A stretch of 64,000 nucleotides of DNA from Pseudoalteromonas sp. T1lg23B (GTDB taxonomy: Bacteria; Pseudomonadota; Gammaproteobacteria; Enterobacterales; Alteromonadaceae): contig NZ_PQBZ01000002.1 in NCBI RefSeq assembly GCF_002964665.1, forward strand, positions 186,001 through 250,000. The letters run 5' to 3'. The number at the start of each line of letters is the position of its first letter. The stretch's first letter is position 1. Under the pieces are notes generated by a model, which saw nothing but the letters and a program-made list of their open reading frames with translations, made no database searches and was not told the DNA's origin. The translations under genes and the position numbers were made by a program. Positions 42,674-50,968 of this stretch are shown here, in pieces.

Positions 42674-42901
42674 ATGGCACGTTATTTCAGACGTCGTAAG
42701 TTCTGCCGTTTTAAAGCGGAAGGCGTACAACAAATCGATTACAAAGATCTAGCTACTCTTAGAAACTATGTAACAGAAAGTGGCAAAATCGTACCTAGCC
42801 GTATCACAGGTACTAGCGCTAAATACCAGCGCCAGCTAGCAACTGCTATCAAGCGTGCTCGCTACTTAGCCCTTCTTCCATACACTGACTTACACAAGTA
42901 A
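42674..42901 (+). CDS. rpsR: 30S ribosomal protein S18
   Basis: This 75-residue basic protein, the same length as E. coli S18, starts [18 protein letters not shown] and contains [21 protein letters not shown] chose ATG 42674, with GAGGAA upstream; an in-frame start at 42659 would add five residues. It binds as a pair with S6. Confidence 0.97.
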
Positions 42902-42936
42902 GCAGCGGATTAACAGTTTTTAAAAGGTGTAGAGAC

Positions 42937-43388
42937 ATGCAAGTTATTCTACTAGACAAGATCGCTAACCTAGGCGGCCTAGGTGACCAGGTTGTAGTTA
43001 AATCTGGCTTCGCACGTAACTTCTTATTCCCTAAAGGTAAAGCAGTTCCTGCGACAAAAGCAAACATTGAAACTTTCGAAGCACGTCGTGCTGATTTAGA
43101 AGCGAAAATCGCTGAAGAGCTAGTTGCTGCACAAGCACGCGCTGAGAAGCTTGAAGCATTAGCTGAAGTTACTTTAGTATCTAAAGCTGGTGACGAAGGT
43201 AAGCTATTCGGTTCTATCGGTACTCGCGACATCGCTGAAGCTATTTCAGCTGTTGGTGTTGAAGTTGCTAAATCAGAAGTTCGTCTACCTCTAGGTACTA
43301 TCCGTGAGACTGGGAATTTGACGTAGCAATCGCAGTACACTCAGACGTAACTGCTACTATCAAAGTAATCGTTATTGCTGAAGCTTAA
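42937..43388 (+). CDS. rplI: 50S ribosomal protein L9, interrupted by a one-base deletion
   Basis: L9 has an N-terminal domain on the ribosome ([20 protein letters not shown]), a long helix and a C-terminal domain. The frame is normal to RETG and then reads AATTTGACG and a stop at 43326. Inserting one T between 43313 and 43314 (GGGAA to GGTGAA) restores [16 protein letters not shown] and the rest of the domain, ending VIVIAEA at 43388 for about 150 residues, the normal length. The downstream sequence is fully conserved, so this looks like sequence error rather than decay. Confidence 0.9.
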
Positions 43389-43404
43389 TTTTTAGAATTA
43401 AGCA

Positions 43405-43434
43405 AAACCGTGCACGCCTGTGCACGGTTTTTTA
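43405..43434 (+). terminator. Rho-independent terminator after rplI
   Basis: AAACCGTGCA and TGCACGGTTT pair around CGCCTG-like loop bases and are followed by a T-run. Confidence 0.92.
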
Positions 43435-43621
43435 TTTATCACGCTTGAAATCTATAACAACAATTCTAATTTTCAGATAAAAACCAAAAACAGCGGTTAC
43501 ATTGCTGCATAACTTACTGTTATTGCTCATTATGAAATTGCTTTAGGCTAAATAATTAGCATGGTTTTTATACAAATATTGTGCATGAAACTTCCAACTC
43601 GCATCATGCAATGTTAACTTA

Positions 43622-43669
43622 TAGCAACAAAACATAATAATTAAGTACTGCAACAATAGTTGCTATAAT
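43622..43669 (+). promoter_or_regulatory. Possible promoter and inverted repeat before pilE
   Basis: TATAAT (43664-43669) lies 17 bases after TTAAGT (43641-43646). The inverted pair TAGCAAC (43622-43628) and GTTGCTA (43659-43665) brackets the spacer and could be an operator. The rest of the 43435-43734 gap shows nothing I can name. Confidence 0.4.
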
Positions 43670-43734
43670 TTGATTGAGTAAATTGACAGCGCTGTCCTTT
43701 TATTGGGTAATTTTAAGGCTTTTCTGAGGTATAT

Positions 43735-44139
43735 ATGATTAGTAAAGGGTTTTCATTAACAGAACTGTTAATCGCCGCTGCAATCGTTGCAATACTGGGT
43801 GTTGTGGCTTATCCCTCATACTTGGAGTCTTTACAAGAGGGACGCCGTTCTCAAGCGCAACAAGAGATGTTGCAAGTGGCCATCATATTGGAGCGTGCAT
43901 ATTCACGTAATGGTGGCTACCCAGACAGTGATAAATTTGAGGCGTTACCGACTTTAGATATGTATACCTTTAAATATGAACACCTCAACAAGCCGGTTGA
44001 TGGTGAAAACTATACCAGTCGTTCATATTTACTAACAGCAACACCTAAAAAGGACACGGCACAAGAATCTGATCCCTGTGGCGCACTGACTCTGAATCAC
44101 ATTGGTACGCAAGGGGCGCAAATTGATGACTGTTGGTAG
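43735..44139 (+). CDS. pilE: Type IV pilin PilE-like minor pilin
   Basis: This 134-residue pilin has a short leader cut at SKG before FSLTELLIAAAIVAILGVVA, with Glu5 present. A C-terminal cysteine pair, CGALTLNHIGTQGAQIDDC, forms the D-loop. It is the first of five overlapping pilin-like genes. It resembles PilE minor pilins, which prime assembly, rather than a major pilin. Confidence 0.88.
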   Translation: MISKGFSLTELLIAAAIVAILGVVAYPSYLESLQEGRRSQAQQEMLQVAIILERAYSRNGGYPDSDKFEALPTLDMYTFKYEHLNKPVDGENYTSRSYLLTATPKKDTAQESDPCGALTLNHIGTQGAQIDDCW

Positions 44140-44587
44140 TAAATACGCTCGAGGCTTTTCTTTGACAGAACTGATCATAGCGCTTCTGATTATGGGTATA
44201 CTGGCTTCGCTTGCAATGCCCTCCTTTGTGAAGCAAATCAAACAGGACAGAATTGTTAATAATGCCAATTATTTGAGTGCCTTTTACAAGTATTCACGTA
44301 GTGAGGCTGTCAAACAATCCAAAACATTACAGTTAGTCGCGGACTCCTCCAAATGGTTATTAAAGTCACAGCAGGAAGGTCAATGGGTAACCGTACATGA
44401 GTTTTCGGTTGGGGATGATTCTATAGAAGTTGAATACGCTGATAGAACTATCACTTCAACAGGAGAAATAGATCAGGCGTTAAACTTGTTGATTACGGAC
44501 AATGATGTCAGTACGACAGATTACCGCTTATGTGTACTGCAAAGTGGGCAAAGTTGGATTGGCGAGGCAGATAAAAATTGCGCTTAA
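44126..44587 (+). CDS. fimT: FimT/GspH-type pseudopilin
   Basis: This 153-residue protein has the prepilin site ARG before FSLTELIIALLIMGILASLA, with Glu5. The body is a GspH/FimT-like beta domain, and a final Cys lies in ADKNCA. FimT proteins take part in pilus priming and, in some species, DNA uptake. I chose ATG 44126, overlapping pilE by 14 bases; a longer start at 44102 adds eight residues. Confidence 0.85.
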   Translation: MTVGSKYARGFSLTELIIALLIMGILASLAMPSFVKQIKQDRIVNNANYLSAFYKYSRSEAVKQSKTLQLVADSSKWLLKSQQEGQWVTVHEFSVGDDSIEVEYADRTITSTGEIDQALNLLITDNDVSTTDYRLCVLQSGQSWIGEADKNCA

Positions 44588-44994
44588 CGAAAGGTTTTTC
44601 ATTAATTGAAGTGATGGTATCTATGTTGATAGCCAGTATCGCGCTGTTAGGGTTAGCTGCTACGCAGCTCAGAACCTTGCAATATGCCACCAATAGCTTT
44701 GACTATACGGTTGGGTTGATATTGGGTCAAAACGCGATGGAAAGAATTTGGTCTAGGTTGTGTGACATTCAGCATAAGGATCCTTCTTTGTTCCAAGATG
44801 ATACCTTCAGAGAGTGGTTGTTAGCGCCGTCAAGTATACGTGCAACATTCGAAGTCACTGTGCCTGACACGTATGCAAATGAAATGAATATTCAGGTGAA
44901 TTGGGTGGATGAACGCATGAATGCAGCCATAGATGGTGAAAATCAAGTTGTACTGAACGCTACATTTATGAGCTTGGATGAAACATGCGAATAA
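44578..44994 (+). CDS. pilV: Minor pilin PilV
   Basis: This 138-residue protein has leader RLTKG before FSLIEVMVSMLIASIALLGL, with Glu5, followed by AATQLRTLQYATNS, typical of PilV. The start is TTG 44578, overlapping fimT by 10 bases; no ATG lies before the prepilin site. It is probably one of the pilus tip-complex pilins. Confidence 0.85.
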   Translation: MRLTKGFSLIEVMVSMLIASIALLGLAATQLRTLQYATNSFDYTVGLILGQNAMERIWSRLCDIQHKDPSLFQDDTFREWLLAPSSIRATFEVTVPDTYANEMNIQVNWVDERMNAAIDGENQVVLNATFMSLDETCE

Positions 44995-45521
44995 TCAGAC
45001 ACGCAAATAATGGTTATTCATTAGTTGAGTTGATGGTTGCTTTGGCCATCGGGAGCTTTTTATTAGCGGGGATCGGGATGTCATACACCGCAATAAAGAG
45101 CACTGTGATTACGACACAGCAATTGTCTCATGCACAAGAAGTTGTGCGTTATACAAATCACATTATGTCTCGAAGTGTAAAGCAAACATCGGTTATTCCA
45201 ACCATTACAGGAAATGGCACGATAATTACGATTGCTCAAGACTCGTACAGTCCTTCTTGTCAAGGCTCTGTTCCTACATTTAATTACCAAGAGGTCTATA
45301 CTTTAAGTGATGGGTATTTAACCTGTGAGATATTAAATCTGGAAGATGGTGGAAATAGTATTGGGGTCTTAAACCTTTTAAAAGGTGTACAGGCGCTTGG
45401 ATTTAGTAGTAGTCAAAGCGGACGTTTAATCAATATTAACGTTACGCCACAAGATGTACCAGCGCAATTTGCTACAGGCATCGTGATTAGCCTAGCTACT
45501 ACCAGGGTAATTATGAGGTAA
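44985..45521 (+). CDS. pilW: Minor pilin PilW
   Basis: This 178-residue protein has a prepilin site NNG before YSLVELMVALAIGSFLLAG, with Glu5, and a beta-rich C-terminal domain. It overlaps pilV by 10 bases. It is shorter than many PilW proteins (about 270 residues in Pseudomonas), so part of the usual C-terminal region is missing or divergent. Confidence 0.82.
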   Translation: MRIIRHANNGYSLVELMVALAIGSFLLAGIGMSYTAIKSTVITTQQLSHAQEVVRYTNHIMSRSVKQTSVIPTITGNGTIITIAQDSYSPSCQGSVPTFNYQEVYTLSDGYLTCEILNLEDGGNSIGVLNLLKGVQALGFSSSQSGRLININVTPQDVPAQFATGIVISLATTRVIMR

Positions 45522-47306
45522 ATGATGAAAAGGCAAAATGGCTTTACACTGATAAAGGTTTTGCTATTGAGCACAATGGCTGCAGTTGTTGTGTTTGGTG
45601 CAATGCGAGAAACGCTCGTTCAGGAACGCTTATCAGGCAACTTTCAAAAAAGTATGAATGCCAGATTCTTATCTGAAAAAGGTATTTATATTGTTGCAAA
45701 GTGTCTAAAAGACAAACTTATTGAGGATCCGTCATTAACACGAGACCAGTTAGTGATGTCACAATGTTCATACACAGGTGGTGGTAGTGCGGGTGATGAT
45801 CTTAAGTTTGACGCTTCAGCATCCGCAGGAGATGAACCAGATATCGTTGTGATCACAAGTTCGGGTGAGCGTTATAGTGGAGATTCAAATGACAAAATAG
45901 TGGCCCATTACAGGTTTACGCCAGGTAACTCTGTGTCTGTTAATGACAGTTTTATGGCTGGTTGTACTGGGGTTAGTTTAAAAGGTAGTTCGTTAATCGA
46001 TAGTTATGACTCGTCCGTTGGTAGCTATGAGCAAACCAAAAGTAGTAATGCAGTGATCAATACATCAAGTAGCAATGCTGATGTTTCATTGAGCGGACAC
46101 TCAATCATTAAAGGTGATGTCAATGCGGCTGGTGCTATACATTTATTAGGCTCATCGCCCGTTTATGGCAACATTAAATCTAACACAGGGATCACTATCT
46201 CATCAGGCGGTGGTGTGCGTGTTGACGGCAACGCGCAAACACTTGGCGATATTTTACATCAAGGTGGAGAAATTACGGGGTACGTGCGTGCCAATGGTAA
46301 TGCCACCATGAAATCGGGTGCCTCAATTGCTAATCTTGGTAATGATGACTTCGACATTCAATATGGTGGCACAGGCACTTTTCCTAACAATGAAAGTGGA
46401 TTCAGTCAAAATGGGATCCATTACTCGAACAGTCGTTTTAACGTTAACCCTCAATTGACGCCCATAGAGATCCATGCGCCAGATTCATCACAATGCGATC
46501 CGTTAGCGCTAGCAGAGAATATGGATGAGGTAATTGGCGACAGTGATAGTTATCCCTATTATCAAGTGGGAGCTAATCAGCATTATACCTTTGCGCCAAC
46601 ATGGGCTTATTACGAGACTATTCATGGTAACAGTAATAACAACGGCAACGGAAATGGCAACGGCAACAGTAATAGTGGCTCAGGTGAACTGAATGCAATA
46701 TCAGCTTTGCAAAAAGATATTTATATATTTGATGCCTTGAAACAACAGTATGAAGATGTTGCTCAAAGTGACAGTGATCTTGAATATGTGTATGGCATGA
46801 AAGGCTTTACGCTCTCCAGCAATGGTTCTGTTACGATTCAAGGTGGTGACGTTATATTCCTTGTTGATGGCGATTTCTCTATTAAAGGGGGATCGGGAAT
46901 GACCATCAAAGCGGGTAGTAGCTTAAGCCTTTTTGTTACAGGGACTATAGACTTGGGCGGCAGTGGTAATGTATATGTTGAGCAGCATGGATTAACAACG
47001 AGTGGCCATGCTGCATTCAATATTTACTCGTCTAAATCAGGCGACGGTGTTTCACTGGGTGGCAATAGTGACATGTATGCAAAGGTTTATGCACCTTTGT
47101 CGACAGTATCTGTTACCGGCAGTGGGTCTCTTTATGGGAGTATTATAGGTGCTTTCATCTATGGTTCGGGTAGCGGTGATTATCATTTTGATGAAGCGTT
47201 AAAGGCGATAGATTTAGGTGTGGGTAACGGTGGTGGAAGTACACAAACTAAGCCAACACTCACGTTTGAGCGCTGGTATTACAGGCTTCCAACTAGCACT
47301 GAGTAA
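45522..47306 (+). CDS. pilX: Very large PilX-like pilin with a repetitive C-terminal region
   Basis: This 594-residue protein starts with a pilin-type helix: QNG before FTLIKVLLLSTMAAVVVFGA, with Lys where pilins have Glu5, as is common for the PilX/GspK class. ERLSGNFQKSMNARFLSEKG resembles the PilX N-terminal domain. Residues from about 150 on are rich in Ser/Gly/Asn with recurring short beta motifs (SLSGHSIIKGDVNAAGAIHL, SSGGGVRVDGNAQTLGD), like a beta-helix or bactofilin-like surface. A low-complexity Asn-Gly stretch lies at about residue 370. PilX is normally under 200 residues. No pilY1 follows. Confidence 0.75.
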   Translation: MMKRQNGFTLIKVLLLSTMAAVVVFGAMRETLVQERLSGNFQKSMNARFLSEKGIYIVAKCLKDKLIEDPSLTRDQLVMSQCSYTGGGSAGDDLKFDASASAGDEPDIVVITSSGERYSGDSNDKIVAHYRFTPGNSVSVNDSFMAGCTGVSLKGSSLIDSYDSSVGSYEQTKSSNAVINTSSSNADVSLSGHSIIKGDVNAAGAIHLLGSSPVYGNIKSNTGITISSGGGVRVDGNAQTLGDILHQGGEITGYVRANGNATMKSGASIANLGNDDFDIQYGGTGTFPNNESGFSQNGIHYSNSRFNVNPQLTPIEIHAPDSSQCDPLALAENMDEVIGDSDSYPYYQVGANQHYTFAPTWAYYETIHGNSNNNGNGNGNGNSNSGSGELNAISALQKDIYIFDALKQQYEDVAQSDSDLEYVYGMKGFTLSSNGSVTIQGGDVIFLVDGDFSIKGGSGMTIKAGSSLSLFVTGTIDLGGSGNVYVEQHGLTTSGHAAFNIYSSKSGDGVSLGGNSDMYAKVYAPLSTVSVTGSGSLYGSIIGAFIYGSGSGDYHFDEALKAIDLGVGNGGGSTQTKPTLTFERWYYRLPTSTE

Positions 47307-47321
47307 CTTGAGACATGATAA

Positions 47322-47349
47322 AAAGCCCGCCTTATAGCGGGTTTTTTAT
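47322..47349 (+). terminator. Terminator of the minor pilin operon
   Basis: CCCGC (47326-47330) and GCGGG (47337-47341) pair around CTTATA, followed by TTTTTTATT. Confidence 0.85.
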
Positions 47350-47473
47350 TTTTTTCAAAAAAATGACCGACCAATTTAAACCTTTTTTTGTTTTTAAAAC
47401 GTCTTACTTAGCAACTTGAAAGCAAGCACTATTTATATCAAGCTAGCTCGACCAAGAAAAAGGGAAAGTAAAA

Positions 47474-48034
47474 ATGTTAATAGATGCCAACCAGGCATTG
47501 TCGAACACAGAGCAAAAGCCTATCGACGAGTTGGTGCGTAAAGTACAACAGGGTGATCAACGGGCGTTTGAGCAATTGTATAGAAAGCATGAGAAGCGAG
47601 TATATGGGCTGTGTCTACGATTACTTGCCTCACCAGAGTATGCAGAGGATGTGACTCAGGAAGTGTTTGTACAGCTGTGGCATAAAATTGCTCAGTTTCA
47701 GGGGCAGTCTCAGTTTTCAACTTGGCTTCACAGCGTGACCAGTAACATTGCAATAAGTTATCTACGAAAGCACAAAAATTGGTTGCAAAAGGTTGTAAGT
47801 ATCGAAGGCAGCGGTATGAATGAACAATCAGTCAATATGTGTCATGGACTCAATGGTCTAGATAAACTGATTGTGCGGCTACCTGAGCGAGCTCGCTTAG
47901 TATTTGTGTTACACGCGGTCGAAGGGTATCGTCATGAGGAAATTGGCAACATGCTAGGCATGGCAGTGGGATCAAGTAAATCGCAATATCATCGTGCTCG
48001 TCAGTTATTGCAGGAGTGGTACGACAATGAATAA
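47474..48034 (+). CDS. ECF-type RNA polymerase sigma factor
   Basis: This 186-residue sigma-70 family factor has region 2 (AFEQLYRKHEKRVYGLCLRL, DVTQEVFVQLWHK, FSTWLHSVTSNIAISYLRKH) and region 4 (LPERARLVFVLHAVEGYRHE, then the helix-turn-helix EIGNMLGMAVGSSKSQYHRA). It is not RpoE itself. The next gene overlaps it by eight bases and looks like its anti-sigma factor. Confidence 0.9.
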   Translation: MLIDANQALSNTEQKPIDELVRKVQQGDQRAFEQLYRKHEKRVYGLCLRLLASPEYAEDVTQEVFVQLWHKIAQFQGQSQFSTWLHSVTSNIAISYLRKHKNWLQKVVSIEGSGMNEQSVNMCHGLNGLDKLIVRLPERARLVFVLHAVEGYRHEEIGNMLGMAVGSSKSQYHRARQLLQEWYDNE

Positions 48035-48500
48035 ACCAGACTTTGAGCAATTTTTAAAAGAGTCGCTCGAACAAACAAAAGGCATCGCACCAAAACGAGA
48101 TCTTTGGAAAGGAATTGAAAACGCGATTGCTTCAGCCCCACAGGAGGACAAGCAACGCAGCTATTGGCCAAAGCTCACCGGAGTCGCTGCTTGTTTTTTG
48201 GCTGGCTTGATGGCTTGGCAAGTGGTGTTGCATCAACCACAGCAAAATACCATGGCTAATATGAGCGCGTTCTTTGAGCAGCAAAAACAGAGTTTGCTGG
48301 TGCAGTATGAAGCTCAGCCTGCGTTGACTTCTGATTGGCAGGCTCAACTGACTGAACTTGAAAGTGCTGAGCAAGCTATTAAGGCTGCGTTACAGAATGA
48401 CCCTGAGAACGCGGCGCTGTTACAAATGCTGGCACAAGTCTATCAGCAGCAATTGGATTTAATAAACAAGGTACATGAACCTCGTTGGCAACAAATTTAG
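48027..48500 (+). CDS. Probable membrane-bound anti-sigma factor
   Basis: This 157-residue protein has a cytoplasmic N-terminal part, one transmembrane helix (KLTGVAACFLAGLMAWQVV, about residues 47-65) and a periplasmic region rich in Gln and Ala with predicted helices. The arrangement, directly overlapping an ECF sigma gene, is typical of anti-sigma factors. I see no clear zinc-binding HxxxCxxC motif, so the family is uncertain. Start ATG 48027. Confidence 0.65.
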   Translation: MNKPDFEQFLKESLEQTKGIAPKRDLWKGIENAIASAPQEDKQRSYWPKLTGVAACFLAGLMAWQVVLHQPQQNTMANMSAFFEQQKQSLLVQYEAQPALTSDWQAQLTELESAEQAIKAALQNDPENAALLQMLAQVYQQQLDLINKVHEPRWQQI

Positions 48501-48509
48501 GAGAAGAGT

Positions 48510-49451
48510 ATGAGAGCATTATTAGCTGGATTAGCGCTACTGCCACTTGCGGTCTTTGCAGGGCAAAGTATTGACGAACAGATATCATTACCCAGCAAAG
48601 GTAAGGTATTTATTGAGAATCAACGTGGCAACATCATCATAAAAACGTGGGATGAAGATAGCTTTAAGGTCACTGGGACCTTGGATGAAAAAGCAAAAGG
48701 TTACAAGTTAGAAACGAAAGGTTCAGTCACCGAGTTCATCGTCCAGATGCCGAATCAATACCGAGGTTGGAAGAACAGTCACGATGGCTCAAAGCTGACG
48801 ATTCATATGCCCAAAAATAGTGAGTTAAACCTTGAGGGCGTCAGTGTTGATGTCAATGCTAGCCAGTTATATGCGGGGACGAGTATTAAAACGGTTAAAG
48901 GCGATATTCAGGTTTCTGACTTGAAAGGTAAAATCTCGTTGCAGACTATAAATGGCAACATTGATGCGTCACAACTGAACGGCCATATCCACTATGAAAC
49001 GGTTAACGGCAACATCAATGATAGAGGTTCGGATGGTAAGCTAAAGTTTGATGCTGTAAATGGTGATATTGAGAGTGATACAAAGGCTCAAGATGTGCGC
49101 TTAGAAAACGTTAATGGCGAAGTCGATTTACGTATAGATGAGCTGGCCGATTTACGCGTCAACACCGTCAATGGAGAAATCAATGTGCGTATCAATAAGT
49201 TGAAAGATAACGCGAATATTAATATGGATTCGGTTAGCGGTGATGTGCGGTTTTACTTTCCTGCGAATGTATCAGCACGGTTTGATATTGATATGCACGC
49301 AGGTGGCAAAGTTATCAACGAGTTGAGTGACCATGAAATGAAAAAGGCGAAATATGGTCCATCACGAGAGTTAGAGTTCGTGCTTAATGGTGGTAATGCT
49401 GATGTGGAAATCGATACGGTAAGTGGACACATCGAGCTGAAAAAAAACTAA
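48510..49451 (+). CDS. DUF4097 family exported protein
   Basis: This 313-residue protein has a signal peptide (LLAGLALLPLAVFAG). The body is a ladder of repeats of the kind LQTINGNIDASQLNG, YETVNGNINDRG, FDAVNGDIESDT, LENVNGEVDLRI, NTVNGEINVRI and DSVSGDVRF. These are beta-solenoid rungs of DUF4097. Function is unknown; such proteins are often encoded with ECF sigma/anti-sigma pairs, as here, and are candidate envelope sensors. A terminator follows. Confidence 0.82.
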   Translation: MRALLAGLALLPLAVFAGQSIDEQISLPSKGKVFIENQRGNIIIKTWDEDSFKVTGTLDEKAKGYKLETKGSVTEFIVQMPNQYRGWKNSHDGSKLTIHMPKNSELNLEGVSVDVNASQLYAGTSIKTVKGDIQVSDLKGKISLQTINGNIDASQLNGHIHYETVNGNINDRGSDGKLKFDAVNGDIESDTKAQDVRLENVNGEVDLRIDELADLRVNTVNGEINVRINKLKDNANINMDSVSGDVRFYFPANVSARFDIDMHAGGKVINELSDHEMKKAKYGPSRELEFVLNGGNADVEIDTVSGHIELKKN

Positions 49452-49459
49452 TCTCCCTG

Positions 49460-49494
49460 GCACCGCCAACAGCCTGTTGGTGGTGCACCTTTTA
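49460..49494 (+). terminator. Terminator of the ECF sigma operon
   Basis: GCACCGCCAACA (49460-49471) pairs with TGTTGGTGGTGC (49475-49486), with one G-T pair, followed by ACCTTTTAATT. Confidence 0.85.
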
Positions 49495-49577
49495 ATTACT
49501 CATGGTTTTGGATATAACATTGCACTTATCTCATGAGCGGATAAAATAGTCCTCTAAATTCCAAATTGTGCAGTGCT

Positions 49578-50957
49578 ATGGCAAAACCAGATCTTCAAGT
49601 TGATACGCTAAAAGTTCCACCTCATTCAATTGAAGCCGAGCAGTCCGTTCTCGGTGGCCTAATGTTAGATAATCAAGCGTTTGACAGAGTTGCAGAACTT
49701 GTTGTTGCGCAGGATTTTTATACACGTACACATCGGCTGATTTTTGAAGCAATGGAAAAGTTGGTCGAATCAGGCAACCCCATTGATTTGATCACCATCT
49801 CCGAGAATTTGGAGAAAAATAATCAGTTAGCAAATGTCGGTGGCTTTGCGTACCTTGCTGAAATAGCTAAAAACACGCCCAGTGCCGCCAATATCGATGC
49901 CTATGCAAATATCGTACGTGAGCGTGCTGTTGTCCGTGAAATGATATCGGTAGCGAATGAAATAGCGGAAGCCGGATTTAATCCTGAAGGCAGAGATAGC
50001 CATGATTTACTTGATTTGGCCGAGAGTAAAGTATTTAAAATTGCCGAACAACGTACAAAAAGTACAGAAGGGCCACAGAATCTACACAGTATATTGGAAA
50101 GAACAGTAGATAAAATTGAAGAACTATACCAGTCACCTCAAGATGGTGTGACAGGAGTCAGTTCAGGTTACGCAGACTTAGATAAAATGACCGCAGGCTT
50201 ACAGCCATCGGATCTGATCATTGTTGCGGCACGTCCTTCAATGGGTAAGACCACATTTGCAATGAACCTTGCAGAACATGCTGCCATGACTCAAGACAAG
50301 CCCGTGTTAATTTACTCGTTAGAGATGCCCTCAGAGCAGATTATGATGAGGATGCTTGCGTCTTTAGGTCGTATTAACCAAACTAAGGTACGTACAGGTC
50401 AGTTAGACGACGATGATTGGGCTAGACTTTCGTCAACCATGGGATTGTTGATGGAAAAGGGCAAGATGTATATCGATGATGCATCAGGTTTGACGCCAAC
50501 GGATGTTCGCTCTAGAGCAAGGCGTATTGCGCGTGATCATGGTGGGATCAGTATGATCATGGTGGATTATTTGCAGCTTATGCGCGTGCCAAGTTTGTCG
50601 GACAACCGTACCCTTGAAATTGCCGAAATTTCGAGGTCTTTGAAAGCGCTAGCAAAAGAATTGCAATGTCCAGTTATTGCACTTTCTCAGCTGAACCGGA
50701 CGCTAGAGCAGCGTGCGGATAAGCGCCCAGTAAACTCAGACTTACGTGAGTCAGGCTCTATTGAGCAGGATGCCGACTTAATCATGTTCATCTATCGCGA
50801 TGAAGTGTATAACGAAGATAGCCCTGATAAAGGCGTTGCAGAGATCATTATAGGTAAACAGCGTAATGGTCCAATTGGTAAGGTTAGGTTAACTTTCCAA
50901 GGGCAATACTCTCGTTTTGATAATTACGCAGGTCCTGCGGTTGACGACGAATACTAG
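49578..50957 (+). CDS. dnaB: Replicative DNA helicase
   Basis: This 459-residue hexameric helicase has an N-terminal primase-interacting domain starting at about VPPHSIEAEQSVLGGLMLDN and a RecA-like motor with Walker A ARPSMGKTTFAMNLAEH and Walker B MIMVDYLQLM. ALSQLNRTLEQRADKRP follows. I chose ATG 49578. No intein or insertion is present. It is followed 11 bases later by alr, as in E. coli. Confidence 0.96.
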   Translation: MAKPDLQVDTLKVPPHSIEAEQSVLGGLMLDNQAFDRVAELVVAQDFYTRTHRLIFEAMEKLVESGNPIDLITISENLEKNNQLANVGGFAYLAEIAKNTPSAANIDAYANIVRERAVVREMISVANEIAEAGFNPEGRDSHDLLDLAESKVFKIAEQRTKSTEGPQNLHSILERTVDKIEELYQSPQDGVTGVSSGYADLDKMTAGLQPSDLIIVAARPSMGKTTFAMNLAEHAAMTQDKPVLIYSLEMPSEQIMMRMLASLGRINQTKVRTGQLDDDDWARLSSTMGLLMEKGKMYIDDASGLTPTDVRSRARRIARDHGGISMIMVDYLQLMRVPSLSDNRTLEIAEISRSLKALAKELQCPVIALSQLNRTLEQRADKRPVNSDLRESGSIEQDADLIMFIYRDEVYNEDSPDKGVAEIIIGKQRNGPIGKVRLTFQGQYSRFDNYAGPAVDDEY

Positions 50958-50968
50958 GAGAGTCGCAC

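Noticed and set aside
46627-46682. Asn-Gly repeat considered as a phase-variable tract
   Set aside because: The repeat is degenerate at the DNA level with units of whole codons, so slippage would not shift the frame.
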